Assembly (NCBI RefSeq): GCF_034627025.1
Contig: NZ_CP141049.1
Location: 1,115,417-1,179,416 of the forward strand
Reading direction: 5' to 3'
Length of the DNA: 64,000 nucleotides
From: Microvirga lotononidis
GTDB taxonomy: Bacteria; Pseudomonadota; Alphaproteobacteria; Rhizobiales; Beijerinckiaceae
Within the stretch, counting starts at the first letter, position 1. Each line of letters starts with the position of its first letter. The notes beneath the pieces are model-generated. The model searched no databases, was not told the DNA's origin, and worked only from the letters and a program-made list of their open reading frames with translations. Shown here one piece after another: positions 18,380 to 29,411 of the stretch. Both the position numbers and the translations under genes were made by a program.

Positions 18380-18651
18380 ATGCCTGACGCCCGCTCACCC
18401 ATACAGCACCACCTGGTGCTCTTGACCCGGAGCAGGGCAGGGCACGATCCTTCAGCCTGATGATTGAGCTCGACCTGTTCGGCCCGATCCGGCTGGTGCG
18501 CAATTGGGGCTTCGTTGGTTCCAAGGGTCAGGAGAAGGTTGAGGTCTTTCCTGATGAAGCCAAAGCTGCGGAAGCGCTGAAAGGCTGGGCGCACACCCAG
18601 AGAGACGGAAGGGCTATGGAGACCTCTGAAGCAACTCAGGTGGTCCTGTGA
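18380..18651 (+). pseudogene. WGR-domain protein, apparently frameshifted
   Basis: ATG 18380 follows an AGGAG-type site and starts MPDARSPIQHHLVLLTR, then runs to a stop. The next frame gives LDPEQGRARSFSLMIELDLFGPI and RLVRNWGFVGSKGQEKVEVFPDEAKAAEAL, a clear WGR domain with the signature changed to WGF. One base change near 18420 would join the two parts into a normal protein of about 90 aa. If the frame is truly broken, an internal start at ATG 18460 would give 63 aa. WGR domains bind nucleic-acid ends in some proteins; the small bacterial ones have no known function. Confidence 0.65.
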
Positions 18652-18842
18652 TTTCTTGCGCGTCGGGGCCCGAAGCTGCTCCTGAAGGCGGGCGATTGGG
18701 GTGTGATGCTCACGACCGGCGCGAGGTCCGAGCTCGCGAGTTGCAGGCCATTGTACCTTGCCATCGTGCTCGATCCCGACACTTCCATGTAGTCACCTCG
18801 CCGTTAACCCGAGGATGCCTGTTGGACAGGATGCAGCCCAAC

Positions 18843-18870
18843 AAAAAAGCCGCCCCATCACGGGGCGGCT
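18843..18870 (-). terminator. Rho-independent terminator of csp gene
   Basis: Read on the minus strand, a 9-bp GC-rich stem (AGCCGCCCC / GGGGCGGCT, loop GTGAT) is followed by TTTTTT. It lies about 45 bp after the cold-shock gene stop. Confidence 0.9.
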
Positions 18871-18912
18871 GATCGTGGATTCCGAGTGACCAATAAAATG
18901 TGGTGAAGGATC

Positions 18913-19119
18913 CTAGACCTTCAGATCGACAGCGGATTCCTTGCCTGTCCGGCGGTCGGCCTCAATCTCATAGGAGACTTTCTGCCCGTCCTTCAGACTG
19001 CGCAAGCCGGCGCGCTCGACTGCGCTGATGTGAACAAATACGTCCTTGCCGCCATTGTCAGGCTGGATGGAGCCATAACCCTTCGTCTCGTTAAACCATT
19101 TTACAGTGCCAGTCGCCAT
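18913..19119 (-). CDS. Cold-shock protein, CspA family
   Basis: The 68-aa product is a single cold-shock domain: [18 protein letters not shown] with the RNP1 motif KGYGSI, RNP2 as VFVHI, and the usual [14 protein letters not shown] segment. These proteins bind single-stranded RNA and DNA and act as RNA chaperones in the cytoplasm. Length is normal. The gene stands alone with its own terminator. A noncoding stretch of about 200 bp upstream could hold a long 5' leader as in many csp genes, but no conserved cold box was identified. Confidence 0.95.
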   Translation of the reverse strand: MATGTVKWFNETKGYGSIQPDNGGKDVFVHISAVERAGLRSLKDGQKVSYEIEADRRTGKESAVDLKV

Positions 19120-19375
19120 TGCCGTCTCTTACCATCTTCATCGGCGCGCATGGTCCTCATGTCCCATTTTGCTCAGCCGCACCCTCCCAGCGGATGAAGG
19201 CTAGTTGTGGGATCACCGCTTTGCAAGCACCACGGGAAAATGCCCTGAGGCGCCAGAAGCCTTTTGCCACCGCGGCGGCTAAGCCGGATCTCTAACGCTC
19301 CCTTTACCTGTCGCCCCTAAACCATTGGGGATCCCTCGCCGCACTCAACCGGCGGCCTCCAGGTGCCTAGAGATC

Positions 19376-22234
19376 ATGCGACCGACCTCGAAACCACCGT
19401 TTGATCCGCCAGCTCCCTCGGGCCAGAGCTCGAAACCGCGAGCGCAACGTTCATCCCTCCCGCTTGATCAACACTGGCACAGTGGCAGCCCCTCATGGCC
19501 CACGCCGTGGGCCGCCGCAGGCCTGCCGCAGCCAGGTTGGTGGGACGCCTTCGTCGTCGACAAGAACCTGGTCTTGACCCGCACCCCCGATCATCCGGGC
19601 CGGAAATTGCAACAAGAACCAATACAGAAAGAAACTGATTTGAGCCGCCCCAGCCCCACTTCCAAGCGCCGTCCTGCCACGTCCGGGCAACCTTCGGCAT
19701 CGCCGACAGTCGAGCAGCTGTTGTCGCCTCCACAGCCGCGCCCGCAGCCGGATCCTGCTGTGCATCACCAGCTGGCCCAGATTCAGGCGGAGTTCGGAAG
19801 CAGCCCGGAGGACACCAGCGAATCGGACATCCTTCCTGAGGTTGAGATTCCAGCTGCTGAAGACACTGCCGAGACGATCTCGTCGACAGAGGCTCTTGAG
19901 CCGGGCGCTAATGAGAAAGAAGGTTCCCTGCACAATGAAGACATGGCACCCGAAGGCGTCATCCCGCGTCTTCAGAATGCTTTCTGGACAGTGCCCGCTG
20001 GTCTGACCTTCTCCTGGCACGCCAGTTCATGGCAGGCCAACCCTTCTCCCATCCAACCAGCAGCCCCGGATGATCCATCCGCATCGGGGATGATCAATGC
20101 CGTGGCTGACAATGCCTATGGGATGGCGGCGAGTGACGAGATTGAGGATGCAGAGTTCGTTGAGACGGCAGAGCCCTCCATCGAAGTCGAAACAGGCTCA
20201 GCGGCACTCGCTGACGTTGAGATCGCAAATCTGGATCTTGGATATCTCGCTCTCTATTCGGACGAGCTTCGCTCAGTCGTCAAGACTGTCACCCAGCCTA
20301 CCTCCACGGCTGCTGATGCTGTGAGCGCCATCGCGCCTCATCAGGTCACGGATAATGCCGCGATGGCAGAGCCCGAAGGCAGCGGCGACGCTGAGGCAGA
20401 TTACCAGACCGATCCGGCCATCGATATCGCTGCCCCCGAGCCGGACCAGGACAGGCCGACGGGCTTGCCGCCTTCCGTTGAAGCCCCAGTCGATGAGACT
20501 GCATCCACGGTCCGCGAGATCCGCTCTGATGCGGTTGGCTCGGATCTGAGCCCGATCGCCGAGGTGGATGGGCTCGACATGGCGATCGAAACCGACCTGG
20601 AACGCCCGGATGACCGGGAACCCGAGATTGAGACTGAACCGATGGCTCTCCTGCCATCGGCAGAAATCATCATGCTGCCCAAGCCTGTGACGCATCGGGA
20701 GGTCATCCATGCCTACGAACTGCCTGACATCGGCTATCTGACCGAGGCACCGGAAAGGGACGGGGAGATCCTGACCGAGGATATCCTCGAAGAAGCGGCC
20801 GGCCGGCTCGAAAAGGTCATCCGCGATTTTGGCGTACGGGGCGACGTCATTCATGTTCATCCCGGACCGGTGGTGACCCTTTACGAATTCGAGCCAGCCC
20901 CTGGCATCAAGTCGTCGCGGGTGATCGCGCTGACCGAGGACATTGCCCGCTCGATGAGCGCAGTCTCCGCCCGTGTGGCCGTGATCCCGGGCCGCAATGC
21001 CATCGGGGTCGAGCTGCCCAACCAGCAGCGCGAGAAGGTTTACCTGCGCGAAATCCTAGAATCGGAGGAGTTCAGGAATTCAACGCAGAAAATGCCGCTG
21101 TGCCTCGGCAAGACCATCGGCGGCGAGCCGGTGATCGCCGATCTCGCCCGCATGCCGCACCTGCTGGTGGCCGGCACCACCGGCTCGGGCAAGTCGGTGG
21201 CGATCAACACCATGATCCTGTCGCTGGTCTACCGGCTCTCGCCCGCCGAGTGCCGCCTGATCATGGTCGATCCCAAGATGCTCGAGCTGTCCGTCTATGA
21301 CGGCATTCCCCATCTGCTCACCCCGGTGGTCACCGACCCGAAGAAGGCGGTCGTGGCGCTCAAATGGGCGGTGCGCGAGATGGAGGACCGCTACCGCAAG
21401 ATGTCGAAGCTCGGGGTGCGCAACATCGACGGCTTCAACGCCCGCGTGGTCGAGGCGAAAGCCCGCGGCGAGACCATCACCCGCACGGTGCAGACCGGCT
21501 TCGACCGCGAGACCGGCGAGGCGGTGTACGAGGACGAGGTGATGGATCTCGATGCCTTGCCCTACATCGTGGTGATCGTCGACGAGATGGCCGACCTGAT
21601 GATGGTGGCCGGCAAGGAGATCGAGGGCGCGATCCAGCGCCTGGCCCAGATGGCGCGCGCCGCCGGCATCCACGTGATCCTGGCCACCCAGCGCCCGTCG
21701 GTCGACGTGATCACCGGCACGATCAAGGCGAACTTCCCGACCCGGATCTCGTTCCAGGTCACCTCGAAGATCGACAGCCGCACCATCTTAGGCGAGATGG
21801 GCGCCGAGCAGCTCTTGGGCCAGGGCGACATGCTGTACATGGCCGGCGGCGGGCGGATCACCCGCGTGCACGGGCCGTTCTGCTCGGACGAGGAGGTCGA
21901 GAAGGTGGTGGCGCACCTGAAGCGCCAGGCCAAGCCCGTCTATCTGGAGGCGGTCACCGCCGAGGACGATGAGGAGCAGGAGCCGGAGGAAATACCGGTC
22001 TTCGACGAGAGCGAGATGGGGCTGGGATCAGGTGAGTTGTTCGATCAAGCCGTGTCGATCGTGCTGCGGCACAAGAAGGCCTCAACGTCGTACATCCAGC
22101 GACGGCTGCAGATCGGCTACAACCGAGCGGCCTCGCTCATGGAACGAATGGAAAAGGAGGGCATCGTCGGTCCCGCAAACCATGCAGGCAAGCGCGAGAT
22201 CCTCATTGGAATGGGTGGAGCGGACGAGGACTGA
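19376..22234 (+). CDS. ftsK: FtsK/SpoIIIE-type DNA translocase without membrane domain
   Basis: Start set at ATG 19376; a TTG at 19325 is possible. The 952-aa product opens with about 450 residues of Pro-, Glu- and Asp-rich linker with no hydrophobic helices, unlike chromosomal FtsK, which has four membrane spans. The alpha/beta motor follows: [14 protein letters not shown], Walker [10 protein letters not shown] (~600), [12 protein letters not shown], Walker [14 protein letters not shown] and [20 protein letters not shown]-terminal gamma winged helix (~885-950) ends the protein. The motor moves double-stranded DNA. Without a membrane anchor this copy may serve replicon dimer resolution or transfer. 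The stretch 21.1-21.96 kb is markedly GC-richer, hinting at recombination. Confidence 0.9.
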   Translation: MRPTSKPPFDPPAPSGQSSKPRAQRSSLPLDQHWHSGSPSWPTPWAAAGLPQPGWWDAFVVDKNLVLTRTPDHPGRKLQQEPIQKETDLSRPSPTSKRRPATSGQPSASPTVEQLLSPPQPRPQPDPAVHHQLAQIQAEFGSSPEDTSESDILPEVEIPAAEDTAETISSTEALEPGANEKEGSLHNEDMAPEGVIPRLQNAFWTVPAGLTFSWHASSWQANPSPIQPAAPDDPSASGMINAVADNAYGMAASDEIEDAEFVETAEPSIEVETGSAALADVEIANLDLGYLALYSDELRSVVKTVTQPTSTAADAVSAIAPHQVTDNAAMAEPEGSGDAEADYQTDPAIDIAAPEPDQDRPTGLPPSVEAPVDETASTVREIRSDAVGSDLSPIAEVDGLDMAIETDLERPDDREPEIETEPMALLPSAEIIMLPKPVTHREVIHAYELPDIGYLTEAPERDGEILTEDILEEAAGRLEKVIRDFGVRGDVIHVHPGPVVTLYEFEPAPGIKSSRVIALTEDIARSMSAVSARVAVIPGRNAIGVELPNQQREKVYLREILESEEFRNSTQKMPLCLGKTIGGEPVIADLARMPHLLVAGTTGSGKSVAINTMILSLVYRLSPAECRLIMVDPKMLELSVYDGIPHLLTPVVTDPKKAVVALKWAVREMEDRYRKMSKLGVRNIDGFNARVVEAKARGETITRTVQTGFDRETGEAVYEDEVMDLDALPYIVVIVDEMADLMMVAGKEIEGAIQRLAQMARAAGIHVILATQRPSVDVITGTIKANFPTRISFQVTSKIDSRTILGEMGAEQLLGQGDMLYMAGGGRITRVHGPFCSDEEVEKVVAHLKRQAKPVYLEAVTAEDDEEQEPEEIPVFDESEMGLGSGELFDQAVSIVLRHKKASTSYIQRRLQIGYNRAASLMERMEKEGIVGPANHAGKREILIGMGGADED

Positions 22235-22330
22235 GGCTGGCAGCCGACCGGACTGACACACGCAAACGAGCATCGGCTCAGCCTCTAGCAGTCGGTGTAG
22301 CCTGACAGCCTCATCTCATCTCCACACCGG

Positions 22331-22370
22331 AGCCCCGGGGAGCGCCAGGCGCTCGCCGGGGCTTCCATTT
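22331..22370 (+). terminator. Large GC-rich hairpin after ftsK
   Basis: A stem of about 15 bp with one mismatch (AGCCCCGGGGAGCGCC against GGCGCTCGCCGGGGCT) is followed by a T-rich stretch (TTCCATTTTC), about 100 bp after the ftsK stop. Confidence 0.7.
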
Positions 22371-22686
22371 TCAAGATCCTATTCTCGGACCATAAGGTGC
22401 TTGTGTCGCGTGCACATCGCGCAAAGCCCTCTTCTCTGGGTAATAGAGGCGACGCCTCACGCAGTCGTCCAAGGTGAGGCGCCGTAGCCAATCCCACCTC
22501 ACAGTCTGGTCTATGCCGCTGAACGATGAAGCCGCTCCATAAATCCTGAGACAGGGAGGCCGAAGTTTACGACGACATAGACAATCTGCAGGGCAACGGA
22601 GTTTGAATGCCGCGCGCCATCGGCAGTTCTAAGGCACTCATGCACGGTTCTGTTTAAAGTCAGAGTTAGTGACGTGAGCAATAGAA
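22371..22686. other. Intergenic region, no gene seen
   Basis: About 315 bp between convergent ftsK and the CYTH-like gene, without a supportable ORF or RNA. Confidence 0.5.
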
Positions 22687-22713
22687 GAGCGCTGCCTAAC
22701 CATGGCAGCGCTC
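22687..22713 (-). terminator. Hairpin downstream of CYTH-like gene
   Basis: A perfect 10-bp stem (GAGCGCTGCC / GGCAGCGCTC) with a 7-base loop lies 27 bp after the stop of the minus-strand CYTH-like gene. The following bases are only mildly T-rich on that strand. Confidence 0.65.
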
Positions 22714-22739
22714 GCGTAGTTGTCCAACTCGCGCTCGGG

Positions 22740-23447
22740 TTATTGAGCTGACCTCTTCATCGGTTCAAGAACATCTTCGGCAAGCGGTTTCGCCTCTGGA
22801 GGAGTGGACGTGTCCTTCGTTGCTTTCAGGAGACCAGATGTCTCGAGCGAGCGGCTGAGAGCAACAATGACGTCGTCAGCAGCAGACCCATTGGTTGCCT
22901 TCGTGGCTGTCTGGGATTGGTCCAGCATATCGAGCACCGCCTCGACCTGCTGGCTTGAGAGCGGCACCTCAGGGTTCGACTGCAGGCCATTCAACGCGAT
23001 ATAGCGCCATTCGTAAGTGTATTCAGTGGTCACCTCGGGGCCGAACCAGGTCGGAATCTGGAAGGCTTCTGCCTGCTGAGCGTCGGCGAACTCGACGGTG
23101 ATGAGATCAAAGCTGCTGGGATACACGACACGGTCGAGCTGTATCGCATCGCTGAGGCCGCTTTGAGGTGGCAGATGGAGGCGGTCGTAGGAGATCTGCC
23201 CAACGCAGAGACCAAACAAGGCCTCGGCATGTTCGCGCGGAAGGGGAGCAAGCTTTTCCACCGGGTCTCCTGCCGGATCCTGCCCTGACAGGACAAAGTG
23301 AGCTTGATCGGCCTCCAGCCGAATCAATTGGTCTTTGCCGGGCTGCGACGAGAGATACCCCTCGACGATCTGACGGTCGACCCCTCGCTCTCTCGCAACG
23401 AGGCGAGCGATGCATGGAGATACAAGGAAGCGTCGAACATTCTTCAT
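22740..23447 (-). CDS. CYTH-like domain protein
   Basis: Start at ATG 23447, with AGGTGA 5 bases upstream, is preferred over ATG 23465. The 235-aa product begins MKNVRRFLVSPCIARLV and shows the alternating acidic/basic strands of a CYTH beta-barrel: RGVDRQIVEGYL, IRLEADQAHFVLSGQDPAGDPVEKL, ISYDRLHLPP, LDRVVYPSSFDLITVEFADAQQAEAF, WFGPEVTTEYTYEWRYIALNG. The classic N-terminal EIERKF is replaced by RRFLV, so the activity (adenylate cyclase, triphosphatase or polyphosphate binding) cannot be named. It lies downstream of groEL on the same strand but beyond a terminator. A truncated paralogue is at 17.9-18.4 kb. Confidence 0.7.
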   Translation of the reverse strand: MKNVRRFLVSPCIARLVARERGVDRQIVEGYLSSQPGKDQLIRLEADQAHFVLSGQDPAGDPVEKLAPLPREHAEALFGLCVGQISYDRLHLPPQSGLSDAIQLDRVVYPSSFDLITVEFADAQQAEAFQIPTWFGPEVTTEYTYEWRYIALNGLQSNPEVPLSSQQVEAVLDMLDQSQTATKATNGSAADDVIVALSRSLETSGLLKATKDTSTPPEAKPLAEDVLEPMKRSAQ

Positions 23448-23572
23448 GAAATCACCTGAGAACAATATGACTTTGGAACAGATGACACATCGTCTGCTCC
23501 AAACTGTTTACAAAGAATGAGCGCGACACCTTCCCAGCGATCGGCGCCTCGCCGTCGGCCCCAAATGGAAAA

Positions 23573-23592
23573 GCCCCGGATCGCTCCGGGGC
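23573..23592 (-). terminator. Rho-independent terminator of groESL
   Basis: On the minus strand, GCCCCGGA, a 4-base loop and TCCGGGGC form an 8-bp GC stem followed by TTTTCC. It lies 29 bp after the groEL stop. Confidence 0.85.
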
Positions 23593-23620
23593 CCTTCTTG
23601 TGTCGTGCTGGAGGTGAGGT

Positions 23621-25306
<1,686 letters not shown>

Positions 25307-25621
25307 TTACGCGGCCTTCTGCGCTTCGGCAGACTGCTCGATGACGCCCATGATGTCGGATTCCTTCATGATCAGGAGATCCTGACCGTCGATCCGCACC
25401 TCGGTGCCGGACCACTTGCCGAACAGGACGCGGTCACCGGCCTTCACGTCGAGGGCAGCAACCTTGCCGTTCTCGTCACGGGCGCCGGGGCCGACGGCGA
25501 CGATCTCGCCCTCTTGCGGCTTTTCCTTAGCAGTATCGGGAATGATAATGCCGCCCTTGGTCTTATCTTCGGCTTCGATGCGGCGGACGACCACACGGTC
25601 GTGTAAGGGGCGAAACGTCAT
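25307..25621 (-). CDS. groES: Co-chaperonin GroES (10 kDa)
   Basis: The 104-aa product reads [20 protein letters not shown], carries the mobile loop [18 protein letters not shown], and has the [13 protein letters not shown] and [15 protein letters not shown] strands of GroES. It forms the heptameric lid of GroEL. A ribosome site (AGGAAG) precedes the ATG. It is the first gene of the operon, 57 bp downstream of a CIRCE element. Confidence 0.97.
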   Translation of the reverse strand: MTFRPLHDRVVVRRIEAEDKTKGGIIIPDTAKEKPQEGEIVAVGPGARDENGKVAALDVKAGDRVLFGKWSGTEVRIDGQDLLIMKESDIMGVIEQSAEAQKAA

Positions 25622-25677
25622 GGGGGTGCTTCCTCGCTCTTAGAATTGGAAGCACTCGTCTGCGCCGAGCAGCCCGA

Positions 25678-25704
25678 TTAGCACTCGACGCATGAGAGTG
25701 CTAA
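25678..25704. promoter_or_regulatory. CIRCE operator (HrcA binding site)
   Basis: TTAGCACTC, nine bases, GAGTGCTAA is a perfect match to the CIRCE consensus. It lies just upstream of groES on the minus strand. HrcA bound here represses heat-shock chaperonin genes at normal temperature; hrcA is not in the window. Confidence 0.97.
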
Positions 25705-25746
25705 CGAGGGTGATAATCCAATGCTCCCGGTGAGGCAAGACCTGTT

Positions 25747-25779
25747 GAAGAGGCCAAGCTTAAGGTGCGTTGGCCTCTT
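25747..25779. repeat. Inverted repeat upstream of groESL
   Basis: AAGAGGCCAA and TTGGCCTCTT form a perfect 10-bp stem around a 12-base spacer about 45 bp upstream of CIRCE. It may be an operator or a terminator for something upstream. No T run follows. Confidence 0.5.
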
Positions 25780-26076
25780 GAGAGCACTGTCGGAGCCGGT
25801 CGCTCCTGGCGGTCCTCGTCGCTTATCCTCTGAGGTCCATCTCGACGCCATTCGACAGCTGACGAAAGGTCTGGCTTTTGTTACCGCGGCTGACGCCCGA
25901 AAGGGCAACAAAATAGCCCCCAGAATGCTTTGGTGATATTAAGTTACAAATCGGAAGAAGGGAGCCACCTTTGCTTGCAGACTTTGACGGGACCGTGACG
26001 ACGCGCATTGGCGTTGCCATTTCGATCGTCTTGGGCGCTCATTGACCCGTCCCAGCATCTGTCCATACTGGCTTTC

Positions 26077-26343
26077 ATGAAGCGCCTGATCGGATCCATC
26101 CGAGCCCTGCTGTCTCGTCGTCCAAGGACTAGGACTCAAGCGGGTCTCACCGCCGTCGAGTACGAGGCGATCTGCCTGATCACGGATGAGGGAGGGGCCG
26201 CCTACGCCCGAGCACGGCAGCAGGCGTATTACTGCCGCGCCAGAGGCAGCAAGCAAGGGTTTCGGTTCTGGTCGGCTGTGGCGACTGAAGTTGACCGGCG
26301 AGCGGGTGCCAGCACAAAAAGCGCCCATCAGCCGACCCGATAA
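26077..26343 (+). CDS. Small hypothetical protein, 88 aa
   Basis: Start at ATG 26077 (an in-frame start also exists at 26008). The product has an Arg-rich N-terminus (IRALLSRRPRTRTQAG), a central AVEYEAICLITDEGGAAYARA helix and a YYCRARGSKQGFRFWSAVATEVDRR segment. Such short basic proteins are common in Microvirga and Methylobacterium, usually as single genes without known function. No signal peptide or membrane helix. It appears complete. Confidence 0.6.
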   Translation: MKRLIGSIRALLSRRPRTRTQAGLTAVEYEAICLITDEGGAAYARARQQAYYCRARGSKQGFRFWSAVATEVDRRAGASTKSAHQPTR

Positions 26344-26505
26344 GACCCACCATTTCCTCGGGCGAAGGCCTGAAAGACGCGGATCGTGCAAGCATCGCGC
26401 TTGAGCGCTCCTCACATCCAACCGCATCGAGGCCACAAACGCCGGATCGGCCCTGTCGATGGGCGGTATGTCCCCCGAACGATGGGAAGGCCCGCCAGAG
26501 GCCTC

Positions 26506-27126
26506 TCAATCCAAATCTGTCCGCAGCCTCATACCCCGCTTCTGAGCGGCCTTCAAGTAATCGACGACGACAGACGGCAGCTCGCGCCGCTGACCAGAGG
26601 CGCGGCGCTGGAACGCATCAAACTCGCCCTTGCGGATCATGGCTGCTTCAAAGCTCAGGCCAAAACGGTCCACGATCTCCTCAACCGTATCAGTCGAACT
26701 GAGGAGATCGTTGGGAGCCAGGAACATCGCAGCAAAGCGTCTTGCCTCACTCTCCTCTTTCTTGGCCTCCAACCCGAGCCTTCCGGCGGTCGTTTGAGTG
26801 TCATTCCTGCTGCGAGCGCCCGAGTGCCGCATGGCGAAGTGCCCAATCTCATTGGCGATGGTCATCCGGGCTCTTGGCTCACCCCTCTGCATGGCAGCCA
26901 CGATACTCTCACGGATGCGTAAGACGCCTTTTCGGGCATCCCATTGCGCCTCTGCACCGGGCATTTCGGCATCAGGGATCTGCCGGGAGCTGAAGTGCCG
27001 AAAGCGGGCCGTGAGCTGTTCGATCACAGTCATCAGGTCGGGGCGGCTCTGGTTCTGCAGACCGAGTTCCGTTCGCAGAGCCCTGGCGCGCTGCTCAATC
27101 TCTTCATCCGTGACATGCCGCAACAT
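26506..27126 (-). CDS. ImmA/IrrE-type metallopeptidase-like protein with altered HEXXH
   Basis: The preferred start is ATG 27126, because longer frames would run over the divergent NepR gene. The product of about 206 aa has a leading helical region (VTDEEIEQRARALRTELGL), a beta strand pair (GVLRIRESIV), the metal motif region RMTIANEIGHFAMRH and a later EARRFAAMFLAPNDLL helix with the third ligand region, then RFGLSFEAAMIR. These are IrrE/ImmA family marks. The motif reads NEIGH rather than HEXXH, so one zinc ligand is missing and activity is doubtful. Relatives cleave repressors or act as stress regulators. Confidence 0.65.
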   Translation of the reverse strand: MLRHVTDEEIEQRARALRTELGLQNQSRPDLMTVIEQLTARFRHFSSRQIPDAEMPGAEAQWDARKGVLRIRESIVAAMQRGEPRARMTIANEIGHFAMRHSGARSRNDTQTTAGRLGLEAKKEESEARRFAAMFLAPNDLLSSTDTVEEIVDRFGLSFEAAMIRKGEFDAFQRRASGQRRELPSVVVDYLKAAQKRGMRLRTDLD

Positions 27127-27159
27127 ATCGGGCCTCGGGACAAAGTAAATGACGAGCAG

Positions 27160-27345
27160 ATGAAGGGGCTTCAGCTCTCGGATACGGCATCCCCTTCGCC
27201 GGATTTTACGGCCAAGATAGTCGGCCATTTTCTTCGCAAGCTCTACACGGACATGCTCGAGGACGAGTTCCCCGAGCGCCTCCAGCCGCTGATCGAGAAG
27301 CTCGATGCGCAGGAGCAGGCCAATCGTCAGTGGGTGAGGCGATGA
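27160..27345 (+). CDS. NepR-like anti-sigma factor
   Basis: The 61-aa product has the NepR core: an IVGHFLRKLYTDMLEDEFP helix followed by ERLQPLIEKLDAQEQ. In Alphaproteobacteria NepR binds the ECF sigma factor EcfG and is released by the response regulator PhyR under stress. Neither ecfG nor phyR lies next to it, so it is an orphan here. The start ATG 27160 lies 33 bp from the start of the divergent ImmA/IrrE-like gene, so the two share a very short control region. Family call rests on the short conserved core. Confidence 0.65.
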   Translation: MKGLQLSDTASPSPDFTAKIVGHFLRKLYTDMLEDEFPERLQPLIEKLDAQEQANRQWVRR

Positions 27346-28008
27346 GGTCCGAGACTCCTGGATGCAGTCTATCGGTGTCATCCCTTGACCCTGTTATCTC
27401 GTTTCCCTGAAACGCCGCAGCGGAAAGAATGGTGGCGCTGTTTTGGCGAAGGAGGACCTCTGGTTCAGAGCGCTCGGAAGAATCCAACGCCCTGCTGCAA
27501 AGGAAAGCGCCCAGCCAAAGGGCCGAGCGCCTCAAGCACCGTGTTGAAGCCTGCCGTTGCTTCGTGCGGGCCGTGGACTTCGTGGCACGGCGGATCGGAC
27601 CGTTGCAGCCTCCAATGCGGCCGCCCTGCTTAGCCAATGGACCAACGTGCATGGCGTCGCGAGGACGTCTTTACGCAAACGTCACTGGCAGGCCACCGCC
27701 AACGGATCTGGTCGAAACGATAGGGGGAAACGGTTGTCGAACTGTATCTGATCGAGGGCATGGGCACGGCACGCCGGTGCGCCGGACGAAGGCGCAAGCC
27801 AGCGCGCGAGGAGGGACCTATCGTCCTGCAGCTAGCGAAATCGTGGGACCTTGTTCACCGCACGCGAGCCAGAGGCAGGATGTGAACGGCACGTCGCTTC
27901 TGCGCAGCAGAGCAGCCAGCGCCAACGACAATCGCGAGCGGGATGGCCCCTCGCAGGCGATGTCATCTGCCCTACGTGTGATCTTGGATGAAACGTGGAG
28001 AGCATGTG
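27346..28008. other. Region without supportable gene
   Basis: About 660 bp. Long open frames exist on the plus strand, but they are Arg/Pro-rich without any recognisable motif, as expected from high-GC noncoding DNA. No RNA or repeat was recognised. Confidence 0.45.
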
Positions 28009-28227
28009 ATGTCAGACCATGTCTACAAGATCGTTGAACTAGTGGGCTCGTCGGCGACCAGCATTGAGGATGCCATCCAGTCCGCGATCAAGCGTGCCGG
28101 TCAGACGTTGCGAAATCTGCAATGGTTTGAGGTGGTGCAGACCCGCGGTCACGTGGAGGACGGCGAGGTCAAGCATTATCAAGTCGTGCTCAAGGCGGGC
28201 TTCACGTTGGAGGGCGAAACCCCGTAA
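28009..28227 (+). CDS. Dodecin-family flavin-binding protein
   Basis: Start at ATG 28009 with GGAGAG upstream. The 72-aa product reads [20 protein letters not shown], has the flavin-stacking [13 protein letters not shown] segment with the key Trp, and ends [14 protein letters not shown], the full dodecin fold. Dodecins assemble as hollow dodecamers that store riboflavin or FMN in the cytoplasm. Length and motif order are normal. It is a single gene with no flavin-synthesis gene nearby. Confidence 0.92.
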   Translation: MSDHVYKIVELVGSSATSIEDAIQSAIKRAGQTLRNLQWFEVVQTRGHVEDGEVKHYQVVLKAGFTLEGETP

Positions 28228-28415
28228 TGCCATGAGGCCGGGAGTACGCGTTCCGACCTGGAGTACATGCCGAAATCCTTTGATTCAAATTTATCGTAAT
28301 GCAATCGACGGTTGGCTCATCCATGACTGCAGACGCTTCGGGAGCGCAGTCATCGCGCTCCCAACCCCGTCTTGGCTTATGGCGGACGAGCCAAACGTCA
28401 TAGATCGTTTGAAAC

Positions 28416-28688
28416 TCAGGAAAGATGCTGAGCGAAGTGCTTGTTCATCTCGAACATGCTGACCTTGTCCTTGCCGCCGAACACAGCCTGAAGCTTGTCA
28501 TCAGCCAGGATCTCTCGCTTGTTCGCGGGATTCTGAAGATTGTTCGCCTTGATGTACTCCCACACCTTGCTCACCACCTCGGTCCGCGGGAGGGGGGCAG
28601 AGCCAACAACGGCCGCCAGTTCGCTCGATGGCTGCAGCGGCTTCGCCAGCGCGGGGTTTGGCTTCTTAGCTGCTTTGGGTTCAGTCAT
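28416..28688 (-). CDS. SWIB/MDM2-domain protein
   Basis: ATG 28688 has an AGGAG site 9 bases upstream. The 90-aa product has a lysine/alanine/proline-rich N-terminus and then a SWIB domain: LAAVVGSAPLPRTEVVSKVW, EYIKANNLQNPANKREILAD, DKLQAVFGGKDKVSMFEMNKHF. SWIB domains occur in eukaryotic chromatin remodellers and in some bacteria, including Hyphomicrobiales and Chlamydiae, where a DNA-associated role is supposed but unproven. Complete and of usual length. Confidence 0.92.
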   Translation of the reverse strand: MTEPKAAKKPNPALAKPLQPSSELAAVVGSAPLPRTEVVSKVWEYIKANNLQNPANKREILADDKLQAVFGGKDKVSMFEMNKHFAQHLS

Positions 28689-28831
28689 TATGAAACTCCT
28701 ATGTTTCACCTCCCTGCTTTCACAGGGGCAATGAGGCGTGACCATGGCGAGCAATCACTTAACAGTCTCTGAAGCTTGATCCGGCGATCAAGCCACCAAA
28801 ATGGCCGCTACACACGACAAATACCCGTCTG

Positions 28832-29098
28832 CTACCCTCCGCGCCGCTTGCCGTGTGACTTTGCCATCATCTGCCGTATCGCTTCTTCAGCCCGAGCTCT
28901 GGCTTCAGCGTCGTGGCTCATGTCCCGGACTTCAGATGGCTCCTCTTGTTGGCGCATGCCGCTCTTTCGCGCACGCCATTGCTTCTCCTGGGCGGCCGTC
29001 GCCGCCGCCTGAGCCAGCCTCTCCAATCGGTCCAATTGGGGTGTGCTGGCCTTTTCGTTGAGTTCAGGCTCGTCGTCCGTCTTGGGCCGGTCAGCCAT
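28832..29098 (-). CDS. Hypothetical charged protein, 88 aa
   Basis: Start at ATG 29098 with a strong GAGGGAG ribosome site. The product is highly charged: acidic N-terminus (ADRPKTDDEPELNEK), a helical DRLERLAQAAATAAQEKQWRAR stretch likely to form a coiled coil, and a basic C-terminus (SHGKRRGG). There is no membrane segment or known domain. Longer upstream frames lack a convincing start. Function unknown. Confidence 0.6.
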   Translation of the reverse strand: MADRPKTDDEPELNEKASTPQLDRLERLAQAAATAAQEKQWRARKSGMRQQEEPSEVRDMSHDAEARARAEEAIRQMMAKSHGKRRGG

Positions 29099-29411
29099 AT
29101 CGTCTCCCTCTTTGAACTGAAAACTCGGGGCGTTGGGATTGTTCGTATCCCCTTGCGGGATGCATCGGTCAACGTCGCCTGATCCATAAAGCTCCGAGGT
29201 ACACCGATGCAAAGGATGCATCCCGCTTTCAGAGTAATGGCCATTTCGGCATGCGACAATCTGCCAGAAGCTCGTATCTAACAGGGCTACCTTGAACTGC
29301 ATCTCAATCAGCCTCGTGCAAGCTCGGTCGATTAAGGCCCACGGGCCTGGAATCCGCGCGCTATAGGGGCGTGCGCCTCCCGCGACGATGCGGGCAGGCC
29401 CGCGAAGGGCT
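29099..29411. other. Intergenic region between divergent genes
   Basis: About 310 bp separating the minus-strand 88-aa gene from the plus-strand chemotaxis receptor. No gene or clear operator was recognised; promoters for both directions should lie here. Confidence 0.4.

Noticed and set aside
27429..28037. 202-codon plus-strand ORF before dodecin
   Set aside because: Arg/Pro-rich composition, no motif, overlaps the dodecin start and its ribosome site.
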